64,000 nucleotides of DNA from positions 186,001 to 250,000 of the forward strand of contig JAUSBY010000003.1 in NCBI GenBank assembly GCA_030651765.1, in the 5' to 3' direction. A model generated the notes under the pieces. That model searched no databases. It had not been told where the DNA came from and saw only the letters and a list, made by a program, of their open reading frames with translations. Shown here in pieces: positions 32,913 to 42,476 of the stretch; the stretch's first letter is position 1; each line of letters begins with the position of its first letter. The DNA comes from Coriobacteriia bacterium. GTDB taxonomy: Bacteria > Actinomycetota > Coriobacteriia > Anaerosomatales > Anaerosomataceae. The position numbers were made by a program, and so were the translations under genes.

Positions 32913-35486
32913 ATGATCCGACGCCCTCTAGGCAAACACCTCCACAGTCAAATCATCTGGCCGCTCGCCATCGCATCGGTCGTGGTGGCCATCATCGCGA
33001 CGATAGTCGCGGTCAGCGCGATCGGTACGATCGTCGACAGGTGGATAGGCAGGAGCGCCGAGAGCGCCGGCACGCTCGTGCAGGCACGCATCGCACATCG
33101 CTCTCAGTCCACCCAGCGGAGTCTTGAGCTGATCGCGACCGATCCGCGGGTCATGGAGGCGGTAGCGACAGACGACTACTCGGAACTGCGGACTCACTTG
33201 TCGCTGGCCGGTCGTGCGCTCGGCGTCGACGGACTCATGGTTCTCGACGGCTCCGGGGCGGTGATAGCCTCCGTAGGCGGGCTCGCCGTAGCCGACGGCG
33301 AACGACCGTTGGAGGCGGACGCGCTCGACCAGAACCCCGGCGCGGGAGCGCTTCCCTACCTGCTGCACGATGGCGGCGGGCACTTCACCGTCGTGGCGAC
33401 TCCGCTGGCCGGCCCTGGTGGGCAGACATGGCGGCTGGTAGCCGCGACCGATCTGAACCATCTTCTCGGGGCAGAGTGCGGGGCCGTCACCGGCGTGGGT
33501 TTCACGGTGCTCGATCGTGACGGGACCCGGATGGCCTCGGCCGTGCACGGCGACCCCTCCCTGGGGAGCGTGGTCCTGGCGCTCGATCGTGAGACGCTCC
33601 AACGCGCGGTGGCAGCCGCCGGTTCGGACCCGGAGGGTTCCGATCGCGTGAGCACCGATCTCGATGGAACCTCGTACCGCGTCCTCGGGCGCAAACTCCA
33701 CTTCGCCAACGACGCAGGTGGCCCAGGCGCGTTCCTGATCACGGTGGTCGATACGCAGATCGCCCGCGACGCTCAGACGACCACGACCTTCCTCATCGGC
33801 ATGTGGCTTGTGTTCGGAGTCGTGGGGCTCGCGATCATGAACTGGTACGTGGCGCGCCGCGTGACCCGACCGTTGGAGACGCTCTCAGCGAGCGTCGCCC
33901 GCGTCGCCGGCGGTGACTTCACAGCCAAGGTGGAGATCGGCGGTTCCAACGAGATCGCCGATCTGGCGGACGACTTCAACCGGATGACCGTCTCACTCAA
34001 GGAGCGCAGCGACTCCCTTACCAAGAAGGTTCTCGAGCTGGCGACCCTGTATGAGATGAGCCGGTCGCTCGGCTCCACACTGGAACTCGAGACGCTACTC
34101 GACTCGGTGCTTGACTCGGCCATGCGCATCTTCGACGTTGAGATCGGCTATGTCACGATGGTCGACCGCGAGACGGGCGCTCTCGAGGCCACGATCTGGC
34201 GCGGAGTCGATCTCTCCCGGGTCGGTGAGACGTCGGTGCGTAGCTCGATGTCGGACTGGGTGGTGCGCGAAGGGCGACCGCTGATCTTCAATCCGCCTGC
34301 AGACGGTGTCGGCATCGACGATGCCCGGGGGCACGCGGACGCAGTGTCCGGTGCCCTGGCTGCGTTGTGCGTGCCGCTGCTCTCCAACGAGGGCACGACC
34401 GGCGCGATCACGGTGGGCACGCGCAATTCGGAGCAGCGCTTCACGAGCGACGACGTTCGGCTGCTCGCGACGATCGCGAACCACGTCACCATCGCGGTCG
34501 GCAACATCAGCCTGTTCTCGAGCGTGCAGGAGGCGTATCTGGCGACGGTCCGCGCGCTCGCGGCGGCCGTCGACGCGAAGGACCCGTATACCCGGGGCCA
34601 CTCGGACGGCGTCGCCGAGTACGCCCTCATGATCGGCGAGGCGATGGACCTGTCCGCCGAACAGATGATCGCGCTGGAGATGGCGGCGTACCTGCATGAC
34701 ATCGGCAAGATCGGCATCAGCGAGGACATCTTGCTCAAGCCCGGCAAGCTCACCGATGCCGAGATGAGTCAGATGCGACACCATCCACTCATCGGCGCGA
34801 ACATCCTGAAGCCGGTGGCGTTCCCCTGGCCGATCGCACCGATCGTGCGCCACCATCACGAGCACTACGACGGAGAGGGCTATCCTGCCGGACTGCGCAG
34901 CGAGGAGATCCCGATCCTTGCGCGCGTGCTGACGGTCGCGGACGCCTTCGAAGCGATGGTTGCCGACAGGCCCTACCGTCGTGGGCGCTCGCAGCAGGAG
35001 GCGATCCTCGAGCTCCGCCGGTGTGCGGGATCGCACTTCGATCCCCGCGTCGTCGATGCGTTCATCGGCGTGCTCGAGCGTGTCGACACCGGCGTGACCG
35101 ACGTGTTCCCCGCCGACGAGGACCCGGGGCTCGAAGAGACGCAGGCTGTGCTTGTCGCGATGTGCGACGGGATGTTCGCAAGCTTCCGGCGTCTCGGTGG
35201 TCCGCGCCTGGCGAACAACCTGGAGCGCTCGGCGAACCAGGAGTTCGGTTCGCTCGGGATGCCGCTTTCGTTGCATGCGGGTCATCTCTCGGTCGAGGGC
35301 GAAGAGGAGATGACGGACGAGGAGCTCGTCGAGCACCTCCGGACCGCGATCGGCGTCATCTCCGAGTGCATCGAGCGGGCATCGGGCGCGGGGCTGGCGG
35401 ACCACTTCCAGTCCGAGGCGCTCGCCGGCCTTCCGGAGCGGCTGCGTGTCTGCGCCGGACGGCTTGGTTTCGCGACGGCTACCTAA
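32913..35486 (+). CDS. Membrane HD-GYP c-di-GMP phosphodiesterase with HAMP and GAF domains
   Basis: An 857-residue sensor. Transmembrane helices lie at about 12-38 and 292-312, enclosing a 250-residue extracytoplasmic cache-like domain. HAMP follows to about 366, then GAF (about 385-540), then HD-GYP with YLHDIGKIGI (His595-Asp596) and HHHEHYDGEGYP (about 647-658), the full metal and GYP motifs of an active enzyme. A further C-terminal region of about 140 residues (helical, ending SECIERASG...) is not recognised. Upstream ATG 32835 is in frame, but AAGGAC precedes the ATG at 32913. It probably degrades c-di-GMP in response to an outside signal. Confidence 0.9.
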   Translation: MIRRPLGKHLHSQIIWPLAIASVVVAIIATIVAVSAIGTIVDRWIGRSAESAGTLVQARIAHRSQSTQRSLELIATDPRVMEAVATDDYSELRTHLSLAGRALGVDGLMVLDGSGAVIASVGGLAVADGERPLEADALDQNPGAGALPYLLHDGGGHFTVVATPLAGPGGQTWRLVAATDLNHLLGAECGAVTGVGFTVLDRDGTRMASAVHGDPSLGSVVLALDRETLQRAVAAAGSDPEGSDRVSTDLDGTSYRVLGRKLHFANDAGGPGAFLITVVDTQIARDAQTTTTFLIGMWLVFGVVGLAIMNWYVARRVTRPLETLSASVARVAGGDFTAKVEIGGSNEIADLADDFNRMTVSLKERSDSLTKKVLELATLYEMSRSLGSTLELETLLDSVLDSAMRIFDVEIGYVTMVDRETGALEATIWRGVDLSRVGETSVRSSMSDWVVREGRPLIFNPPADGVGIDDARGHADAVSGALAALCVPLLSNEGTTGAITVGTRNSEQRFTSDDVRLLATIANHVTIAVGNISLFSSVQEAYLATVRALAAAVDAKDPYTRGHSDGVAEYALMIGEAMDLSAEQMIALEMAAYLHDIGKIGISEDILLKPGKLTDAEMSQMRHHPLIGANILKPVAFPWPIAPIVRHHHEHYDGEGYPAGLRSEEIPILARVLTVADAFEAMVADRPYRRGRSQQEAILELRRCAGSHFDPRVVDAFIGVLERVDTGVTDVFPADEDPGLEETQAVLVAMCDGMFASFRRLGGPRLANNLERSANQEFGSLGMPLSLHAGHLSVEGEEEMTDEELVEHLRTAIGVISECIERASGAGLADHFQSEALAGLPERLRVCAGRLGFATAT

Positions 35487-35565
35487 GGCGCGACCCCGGG
35501 CATATTGCTGGTACACTATCTGCCATTCTCTGGCGGCCGCGGCATGTCCGCGACGAGGGGTGCGC

Positions 35566-36828
35566 ATGGCCATCATCGTGCAGAAGTACGGCGGGACCTC
35601 GGTCGGCACACCCGACCGGATCCGCGCTGTGGCGTCCAGGATCGTCGCCGCCAAGGAGGCCGGGGCGAGCATTGTGGCCGTCGTCTCGGCGATGGGTGAT
35701 GTGACCGACGAACTCGTCGCCCTGGCCGCGGCTGTCGACCCCGAGCCTCCCGAGCGTGAGATGGACATGCTGCTCGCAACCGGTGAGCAGGTTTCCATCG
35801 CGCTGCTGGCGATGGCGATCCACGCACTCGGACATGAGGCGATCTCGTTCACAGGTCCGCAGGTGGGCATCGTGACCGATCACGGTCATACCAAGGCGAA
35901 GATCCTCGAGGTTCGTGCTGATCGCGTACGCGATGCGCTCGACGCGGGTCGCATCGTGATCGTCGCGGGGTTCCAGGGTACGACTGCCGATGGCGCTATC
36001 ACGACGCTCGGCCGGGGCGGCTCGGACACCACCGCGGTCGCCGTTGCGGCCGGCGTAGGTGCCGCTGTCTGCGAGATCTACACGGATGTCGACGGCGTGT
36101 ACACCGCCGACCCCCGCGTGGTGCCCTCGGCGCGCAAGATCGACGAGATCTCCTACGAGGAGATGCTCGAGCTTGCTGCAAGCGGGGCCGGCGTGCTCAA
36201 TCTGCGCTCAGTGGAGTTTGCTCGCAACCACGGTGTTGCCGTCCACTGCCGGTCGAGTTTCACCGACGCACCCGGCACACTCGTCAAGGAGGTCGACGGA
36301 TCGATGGAGCAGGCGATCATCTCGGGCGTGGCATACGACGCTTCCGAGGCCAAGGTGACCATACGTGATGTGCCCGACCGCCCCGGGGTGGCCGCGACGG
36401 TGTTCACGCGCATGGCAGATGCAAACGTCAACGTGGACATGATCATCCAGAACGTGTCCGAAGCAGGGACGACGGACATCTCGTTCACGGTGCCGGAGAC
36501 CGATCTCACCCGCGCGCGGCGCACCGCCGCAGCGGTCGTGGCCGAACTCTGCGCCCGGGACTTCACGGTCGACGAGTCGATTGCGAAAGTGTCGCTCGTC
36601 GGCGCCGGCATGAAGACGCATCCGGGCGTCGCGGCGCAGATGTTCCGGGCGCTGTCGGACGCCGGCGTGAACATCGACCTCATCTCGACGTCCACGATCA
36701 GGGTCACCTGCGTGGTCGACGGTGATCAGGTCCATACGGCGGTGCGGGCGTTGCACGACAGCTTCGGACTCGAGAGCGCCGAGGTCACCACGGACTCGGT
36801 ACCTGGCTGCGGGGAGGGTGAGCGCTGA
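35566..36828 (+). CDS. lysC: Aspartate kinase
   Basis: A 420-residue enzyme making beta-aspartyl phosphate, the first step to Lys, Thr and Met. The N-terminus VQKYGGTSVGTPDRI and GRGGSDTTAVAVAAG are the kinase signatures; the C-terminus carries two ACT regulatory domains with VSLVGAGMKTHPGVAAQMF and the preceding VDMIIQNVSEAGTTDISF. GAGGGGT precedes the ATG. An internal start giving a separate beta subunit, common in Gram-positive bacteria, cannot be judged here. The stop overlaps asd by one base (TGATG). Confidence 0.96.
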   Translation: MAIIVQKYGGTSVGTPDRIRAVASRIVAAKEAGASIVAVVSAMGDVTDELVALAAAVDPEPPEREMDMLLATGEQVSIALLAMAIHALGHEAISFTGPQVGIVTDHGHTKAKILEVRADRVRDALDAGRIVIVAGFQGTTADGAITTLGRGGSDTTAVAVAAGVGAAVCEIYTDVDGVYTADPRVVPSARKIDEISYEEMLELAASGAGVLNLRSVEFARNHGVAVHCRSSFTDAPGTLVKEVDGSMEQAIISGVAYDASEAKVTIRDVPDRPGVAATVFTRMADANVNVDMIIQNVSEAGTTDISFTVPETDLTRARRTAAAVVAELCARDFTVDESIAKVSLVGAGMKTHPGVAAQMFRALSDAGVNIDLISTSTIRVTCVVDGDQVHTAVRALHDSFGLESAEVTTDSVPGCGEGER

Positions 36829-37853
36829 TGACCTGGGACAAGACGATGCCGGAGCGGCCGGTCGTGGCGGTCGCGGGCGTGACCGGCGCGGTGGGCCGCG
36901 AGATGCTCACCGTGCTCGAGCAGCGTGCGTTTCCGGCCGAGCGTGTGGTCGCGCTCGCCTCGGCGCGCTCGGCTGGCAAGCGTATCCCGTTCGCGGGTGG
37001 CGAGCTCGTGGTGCAGGAGATGACCGAGTCGAGCTTCGAGGGCGTCGACATCGCGCTGTTCAGCGCGGGGGCCTCGATCAGCACGAGGTTTCGTGACGCG
37101 GTGACTGCTGCCGGTTGCGTGATGATCGACAACTCCTCGGCCTTCCGAATGGACGACGACGTTCCGCTCGTGGTGCCTGAGGTCAACGCAGGGGATCTCG
37201 CATGGCACAGTGGCGTCATCGCCAACCCCAACTGTTCGACGATCCAGCTGGTGGTCGTCCTCGCGGCGCTTGCCGGGTTGGCGCCTCTTCGGCGTGTCGT
37301 CGTCTCGACCTATCAGGCCGCCTCAGGTGCCGGACAGGCAGCGATGGACGAGTTGTACACGCAGACCGGTGACTTCCTGGCCGGCCGGCCGCTCGTCTCC
37401 GACGCGTTCGTGCACCGGATCGCGTTCAACTGTATCCCGCAGATCGACGTCTTCCTTGAGGACGGTTCGACCAAAGAAGAGTGGAAGATGGTCGTCGAGA
37501 CGCAGAAGATCATGCACGAGCCGGCGCTTCGGATCGCCGCGACATGTGTGCGGGTGCCGGTGCTGAGGTGCCACTCCGAGGCGATCGCCGTCGAGTTCGA
37601 TGCCGCCGTTTCAGTGGCGGAGGCCCGGGCTACGCTGATGGCGACCTCCGGTGTCACCGTGCTCGACGACACCGCCGCGCGGGAGTATCCGATGCCGGCC
37701 CTGCTCGAGGGCACGGACGACTGCTACGTCGGCAGGCTGCGGACCGACGAGAGCGTCGCGCACGGACTCCAGATGTGGGTCGTCGCGGACCAGCTGCGCA
37801 AGGGTGCGGCGCTCAACACGGTTCAGATAGCCGAGGCGCTGCTCGGGCGTTAA
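36828..37853 (+). CDS. asd: Aspartate-semialdehyde dehydrogenase
   Basis: A 341-residue NADPH-dependent reductase converting beta-aspartyl phosphate to aspartate semialdehyde. It has VAGVTGAVGREML (NADPH loop), the active-site Cys in NPNCSTIQLV, and TYQAASGAGQAAMDEL. It follows lysC by one-base overlap, so the two enzymes of consecutive steps are made together. A hairpin terminator follows the stop codon. Confidence 0.96.
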   Translation: MTWDKTMPERPVVAVAGVTGAVGREMLTVLEQRAFPAERVVALASARSAGKRIPFAGGELVVQEMTESSFEGVDIALFSAGASISTRFRDAVTAAGCVMIDNSSAFRMDDDVPLVVPEVNAGDLAWHSGVIANPNCSTIQLVVVLAALAGLAPLRRVVVSTYQAASGAGQAAMDELYTQTGDFLAGRPLVSDAFVHRIAFNCIPQIDVFLEDGSTKEEWKMVVETQKIMHEPALRIAATCVRVPVLRCHSEAIAVEFDAAVSVAEARATLMATSGVTVLDDTAAREYPMPALLEGTDDCYVGRLRTDESVAHGLQMWVVADQLRKGAALNTVQIAEALLGR

Positions 37854-37857
37854 GATA

Positions 37858-37885
37858 CACGTAGGGGAGGGTGCTCCCCTGCGTG
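37858..37885 (+). terminator. Terminator of lysC-asd
   Basis: A 12-bp stem (37858-37869 with 37874-37885, one wobble pair) and a GGTG loop begin 5 nt after the asd stop. No T-run follows. Confidence 0.6.
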
Positions 37886-37916
37886 GGAGTCGAGCAGATC
37901 ATGGGGGATCGTCGGG

Positions 37917-38597
37917 ATGAGCGAGCAGACTATTCTGATCGTGGAAGATGATGTGACGATCGCGCGCTTCGTCGAGCTCGAGTTGCGTCATGCGGGTTTC
38001 TCGGTCGTGATAGCCGGTGAGGGTCCGACCGCTATCGAAGCGCTCGATGCCAGCCCGGTTGACCTGGTCATCCTCGATCTCATGCTTCCGGGCATCGACG
38101 GCCTCGACGTCGCGAGGCACATCCGCAAGAAGGGATCGGCCATTCCGATCCTGATGCTCACCGCGCGCGCCGAGACCCATGATGTCGTCTCGGGTTTCGA
38201 CGCCGGCGCCGACGACTATCTCCGCAAGCCGTTCGAGATCCCCGAACTGCTCTCCCGCGTGCGTGCGTTGCTCAAGCGGGCGGCCGGCTCGCAGGCGCAG
38301 TCAGCATACGAGGCGTCCGGCGTGCGCATCGACCCCGAGCGCCGGTCCGCGACCCTCGGCGAGGTGACGCTCGATCTCACCGCCAAGGAGTTCGATCTCC
38401 TTGCGTACCTCGTGGCCAACGCCGGACGGGTGATCTCGCGCGACGAGATCCTCTCCGCCGTGTGGGGCGCGCAGCACTCCACCGACTCCAACGTGATCGA
38501 GGTCTTCGTCTGCCACCTGCGCAACAAGATCGACGACCGCGACAACCGAATCATCCAGACGATCCGCGGAGTCGGCTACTTCTTCGCGAGGGGCTAA
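37917..38597 (+). CDS. OmpR-family response regulator
   Basis: A 226-residue regulator: receiver domain (about 1-120) with Asp54 in VILDLMLPGIDG and the Lys in LRKPF, and a C-terminal winged-helix domain (about 130-225) ending NRIIQTIRGVGYFF. It directly precedes its kinase at 38598; the two genes abut with no gap. The target genes are unknown, but the downstream queT and H-cluster-like/GGDEF genes overlap in the same run and may share the transcript. Confidence 0.92.
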   Translation: MSEQTILIVEDDVTIARFVELELRHAGFSVVIAGEGPTAIEALDASPVDLVILDLMLPGIDGLDVARHIRKKGSAIPILMLTARAETHDVVSGFDAGADDYLRKPFEIPELLSRVRALLKRAAGSQAQSAYEASGVRIDPERRSATLGEVTLDLTAKEFDLLAYLVANAGRVISRDEILSAVWGAQHSTDSNVIEVFVCHLRNKIDDRDNRIIQTIRGVGYFFARG

Positions 38598-40100
38598 GTG
38601 CGCCTCAGGTCCATACGCGTGCGGGTCTCGTTGTTGTCCGCTGCCTTCGCGCTCGTCTTAGTCGGCAGCGTCACCGTCGCCACGTTCTACTTCGTGGCTG
38701 CGGGTATGAGCACGACGGCCGAGGAGACCTCGGACCGGCTTGTCTCGGCGGCCGGTCGCGTCTACATGAGCATCCTCGGGCTGGCCGAGGACGACGCCAC
38801 ACGACGCGGGCTTACCGGTGCTGAGGCCGACGCGTACGCGGCCGAGCAGATCCTGGCCAGACTCCCGGAGGTTCTTTCGCAAGGTCTCGTGTTCGAGGGG
38901 GCATTCGCGCTCCGTGTCGTCGACGAGCCCGGTGCCGAGATGCGCCTCGTCTGGTCCAACGGCGCCAGTGAAGGAGTCGGTACCGACGAGGGGCGCCGCA
39001 CCGCGCTGGCCACGGGAGAGGCTACACACGAGCACCCGAAGACGCAGCCGCTGTTCCTCGGCATGGTGATCGACGCCGATCTCGCCGCACACGTCGCACA
39101 TCTCCCCCTCGACCTGCCCGGTCCCTCGATAGCCCTCCTCGATGTGGTGTACACACCGGCACGCGAGGAGGCGGTGCTCGACTCGATGCGTCTGCCGATG
39201 GCTATCGTCACCGTGCTCGCGCTGATCGTGGCGGCGATGTTGACCACGCTTACGACCGGGTGGGTGCTCTCGCTCATCGACAACATCCGGCAGGCGGCCG
39301 ACTCGATCGATGCCGGTCAGCTCGACGTGCATCTCCCCGAGGACGGCGACAACGAGATCGCCGAGCTCGCGCACTCGCTCAATCGCCTGATCGACAACCT
39401 GAACCGGCGCAATGAGGCGCAGACCCGCTTCATCGCCGACGCTTCACATGAGCTTGCCACACCGGTTGCGGGGATTCGCGGCTACGTGAACATCCTGCGT
39501 GCGTGGGGAGGCGAGGATCCGGGCCTTCGCGAGGAGGCCGTCGGCGCCATCGACCGCGAGTCCCGCCGTATGGCGCGCCTGTGCAGCGACCTGCTCTCGG
39601 TGATCAGGTCCGAGGAGATGGTCGAGTACCGGTCTATCCGGTACGACATCAACGGCGTCTGCCGGGAGGTGCTCGCCAATGCGGCCACACGGTACATGGA
39701 TAAAGGCCTCGCGTTCAGTGGTCCCGACGAGGGTCCGCTGTGGCTGTACGGAGACCCTGACCGCGTAGAAGAGGCGCTCGGCATCATCGTTGACAACGCG
39801 TGCAAGTACACGCCCGAGGGCGGGAGCGTGAGCGTTTCGACACGGCGGCGGCGGGAGCGCATCGTGGTGCGAGTCGCGGATACCGGCGTCGGCATCCCGC
39901 CAGAGGACCTGCCGAGCGTCTTCGAGCGCTTCTATCGCAGTGATGCATCCCGCTCGAAGGAGACAGGCGGGTTCGGACTCGGACTTGCGATCGCCAAGCA
40001 CATCATCGACTTGAGCGCGGGTACGGTGACCGTTTCGAGCACGGTCGGCCGCGGTACGACCTTCGAGCTGTCCCTCCCGCGCAGGCGGATCGGTGCGTGA
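38598..40100 (+). CDS. Sensor histidine kinase (HAMP-HisKA-HATPase)
   Basis: A 500-residue kinase with transmembrane helices near 10-34 and 200-222 around an outer sensor domain of about 165 residues. A HAMP domain follows, then HisKA with His284 (ADASHELATPVAGIRG) and HATPase motifs DNACKYTPEG, DTGVGIP and GGFGLGLAIAKH. The GTG start abuts the response regulator stop. The outer domain has no motif I recognise, so the signal is unknown. Confidence 0.9.
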   Translation: MRLRSIRVRVSLLSAAFALVLVGSVTVATFYFVAAGMSTTAEETSDRLVSAAGRVYMSILGLAEDDATRRGLTGAEADAYAAEQILARLPEVLSQGLVFEGAFALRVVDEPGAEMRLVWSNGASEGVGTDEGRRTALATGEATHEHPKTQPLFLGMVIDADLAAHVAHLPLDLPGPSIALLDVVYTPAREEAVLDSMRLPMAIVTVLALIVAAMLTTLTTGWVLSLIDNIRQAADSIDAGQLDVHLPEDGDNEIAELAHSLNRLIDNLNRRNEAQTRFIADASHELATPVAGIRGYVNILRAWGGEDPGLREEAVGAIDRESRRMARLCSDLLSVIRSEEMVEYRSIRYDINGVCREVLANAATRYMDKGLAFSGPDEGPLWLYGDPDRVEEALGIIVDNACKYTPEGGSVSVSTRRRRERIVVRVADTGVGIPPEDLPSVFERFYRSDASRSKETGGFGLGLAIAKHIIDLSAGTVTVSSTVGRGTTFELSLPRRRIGA

Positions 40101-40107
40101 GCTCGAG

Positions 40108-40683
40108 ATGAGGACCCGGAGCATCGCGCAGGCCGGCGTGATCGGAGCAGTCTACGCCGCGCTGACACTCGTGGTCATCCAGAGCCCGCTCGGCTACGGC
40201 CCGGTCCAGATTCGGCTCTCCGAGGCGGTCACGGTGGTGGCCTGCCTCACGCCCGCCGCCATTCCGGGGCTGTGGATCGGTACAGCCGTGGCCAACGCGT
40301 ATCTCGCAACGCAGTTCGGGATCCTGGCGCTCCTGGATGTCGTCTTCGGTTCCGTGGCCTCGCTTCTCGGCGCGGTCTGGGCATGGCGCCATCGCGACAG
40401 GCCGGGTATCGCGCTTGCGGGGCCGGTCGTCGCCAACGCCCTCATCGTTCCGGCGTACCTGCCGCTGATGCTCTCGGGGCTCGCGGGCCTGGACTACTAC
40501 CGGATCCCGGCACTCGGCATCGATGCGAGCGGCGCGTGGTGGGCGATGTATCTGTTCGGCGTGGTCGCTGTGGGCTTCGGGCAGGCCGTCGTCGTCTACG
40601 GACTCGGGTTGCCGCTCTTGCGGTTGCTCAAGCGCCTCGGTGCCGAGAGGATCCTCTCCGGCGGTTCGGATGTGACGCCATGA
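40108..40683 (+). CDS. queT: QueT-family queuosine-precursor transporter (ECF S component)
   Basis: A 191-residue protein with six hydrophobic helices. QueT S components carry queuosine precursors using an ECF module encoded elsewhere. Recognisable family parts are AQAGVIGAVYAALTLVV at the first helix, YGPVQIRLSEA, and the loop GLDYYRIPALG. It overlaps the kinase end slightly if the earlier GTG at 40093 is used; the ATG at 40108 is preferred but uncertain. The stop overlaps the next gene by 4 nt (ATGA). No ECF A/T genes are nearby. Confidence 0.82.
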   Translation: MRTRSIAQAGVIGAVYAALTLVVIQSPLGYGPVQIRLSEAVTVVACLTPAAIPGLWIGTAVANAYLATQFGILALLDVVFGSVASLLGAVWAWRHRDRPGIALAGPVVANALIVPAYLPLMLSGLAGLDYYRIPALGIDASGAWWAMYLFGVVAVGFGQAVVVYGLGLPLLRLLKRLGAERILSGGSDVTP

Positions 40684-42467
40684 CGAGTGGTCTTCTCCCG
40701 GGCGCGCCTCTGCTTTCGCGACACGTCGAGACGTGTGACGGCTGTGGCGGATGCGCGCGGAGTTGTCCGGCGAAGGCCATCAGGGTGATTGGCGGGCGCT
40801 CGGAGATCATCGGGGAGAAGTGCGTGTCCTGCGGCGTGTGTGTGGGAGAGTGCGGACGGGGCGGCTACTCGGTTCGCGACGACACCCCGCGTGTCGAGGA
40901 GCTGCTGCGTTCCCGTCGGCCGGTTGTCGCGCTTCTCGCCACCGAGTACGCGGCCGCGCTGAGCCCCATGACGTCGGGGCAGGTGGAACGGGCACTCGAG
41001 ATGCTCGGGTTCTGCTCGGTCGAGACCACGGTGCTCGGCGAGGAGGTGGTCGCCGAGAGCTACGAGATGCTGCACAGTCGCGAGGACACGCTCATGAGCA
41101 TCAGGTCGACCTGCCCGGTCGCTGTGGACTTCGTGCGGCGGTTCCACCCGGGGCTCGTTGCCGCGCTGGCTCCGATCGTCCCGCCATACGTCGCTCAGGC
41201 GCGGCTGATTCGGGCACTGTATGACACCGACATCGCGATCGTCTATGTGAGCCCGTGCTATGCGCGCAAGGACGAGGTGTACGATCCGCAGTTCGATGGC
41301 GTGGTGGACGTGGCGATCGACTTTCTCGAGCTCAGACGGCTCATAGAGGCGCAGGCGGCCGATCCTTCCCATGGCCGGACGGTCAGACCGTCGGTGCGTC
41401 GGCCGGGCGTGCTCAAGGAGGTCTCGCTCACCGACGGTTTTCCGAAGAACACGGTGGTGTCGCGATACCTGACCGGCGCTGAGGTCCACACCGTCCGGGG
41501 CCTTGCCGACCTTGACCGGCTGCTCAAGGCGATCGAGGCGGGTGAGACCGGTCCGGTCGTGATCGACATGCTCAACTGTGAGGGCTGCATCGATGGACCG
41601 GCGGTGGCGCCGGGTCTGTCCCTGTATGCGAAGCGGAGCATAGACGCGGCCGCACGCCAGGACCAGAGCACGACCCACGTGAGCACGCGCGCTCTCCTCA
41701 GCGTGCTCCCCGCAGTCGAGCTGGTGCGCTCGTTCTCGCCGCTGCCCGTGCACGTTGCGACGCCCGCCGACGCTCAGATCGACGACATGCTCGCGGCCGG
41801 CGGCTTGACGCGCGACACCGCGCCCGACTGTGGGGCCTGTGGCTGGCCGACATGCGTCGAGCATGCGGCTGCCGTGTTCGTCGGAGACTCGACCTGGGAT
41901 CTGTGCCTCCCGCTGCAGCGCTCGCTGCTGCAGGCACAGACGACGCTACTCAAGGAAAGCGAGACGCTCGATCCGGTGACCGGCCTGTGGAACAGGCGCT
42001 CGTTCAAGGACCGTCTCGACCTCGAGTACGCGCGCCATGTGCGGTACGATTCGGCGCTCGCCGTCGTGCTGCTCGACGTCGATGGGTTCGGGGCCGTCAA
42101 CGACCGGCACAGCGAGGCGACCGGCGATCTGGTGCTCGCCGGACTCGGTGAGCGGCTCGCACGTCTGATCCGGTCGACGGACCTCGTGGCGCGCTGGGTC
42201 GGTGATCAGTTCGCGGTGATCCTGCCCGGCATCGGCAAGACCGCCGCCTTCGCCGTGGCAGAAAAGCTGCGCGAGGCAGTCGCGCAGGCGCCGGTCCCGG
42301 TGAGCACCGACGGGTATACACACGAGGTGAGTGTCACCGTATCGATCGGGGTGGCCTCTGCACGCGGTGCCGCCTTCGGGCCGGGCGACCTGCTCGAAGC
42401 CGTCGATACCGCACTGCGCGAAGCTATGGCGGCCGGAGGTGACCAGGCGCGGCTGGCCCCCGGCTAG
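40680..42467 (+). CDS. Ferredoxin/[FeFe]-hydrogenase-like/Fe-S/GGDEF fusion protein
   Basis: A 595-residue soluble protein. Residues 19-29 and 48-58 are two [4Fe-4S] ferredoxin motifs. Residues about 80-330 match the [FeFe]-hydrogenase large-subunit core: STCP (Cys145), SPCYARKDE (Cys193) and NCEGC (Cys300, Cys303) keep the four Cys that hold the H-cluster cubane, but the proton-relay Cys before Cys145 is Thr. CGACGWPTC (384-392) with Cys409 is a further Fe-S domain. A GGDEF domain fills 427-590: metal Asp466 and the inhibitory-site RSTD (498-501) are present, but the GGDEF loop reads VGDQF (507-511). It is likely a sensor. It overlaps queT by 4 nt. Confidence 0.85.
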   Translation: MTSGLLPGAPLLSRHVETCDGCGGCARSCPAKAIRVIGGRSEIIGEKCVSCGVCVGECGRGGYSVRDDTPRVEELLRSRRPVVALLATEYAAALSPMTSGQVERALEMLGFCSVETTVLGEEVVAESYEMLHSREDTLMSIRSTCPVAVDFVRRFHPGLVAALAPIVPPYVAQARLIRALYDTDIAIVYVSPCYARKDEVYDPQFDGVVDVAIDFLELRRLIEAQAADPSHGRTVRPSVRRPGVLKEVSLTDGFPKNTVVSRYLTGAEVHTVRGLADLDRLLKAIEAGETGPVVIDMLNCEGCIDGPAVAPGLSLYAKRSIDAAARQDQSTTHVSTRALLSVLPAVELVRSFSPLPVHVATPADAQIDDMLAAGGLTRDTAPDCGACGWPTCVEHAAAVFVGDSTWDLCLPLQRSLLQAQTTLLKESETLDPVTGLWNRRSFKDRLDLEYARHVRYDSALAVVLLDVDGFGAVNDRHSEATGDLVLAGLGERLARLIRSTDLVARWVGDQFAVILPGIGKTAAFAVAEKLREAVAQAPVPVSTDGYTHEVSVTVSIGVASARGAAFGPGDLLEAVDTALREAMAAGGDQARLAPG

Positions 42468-42476
42468 GAGGGGCCG

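Noticed and set aside
35487-35565. A lysine riboswitch before lysC
   Set aside because: Only 79 nt separate the genes, too short for that element, and no conserved core is visible.
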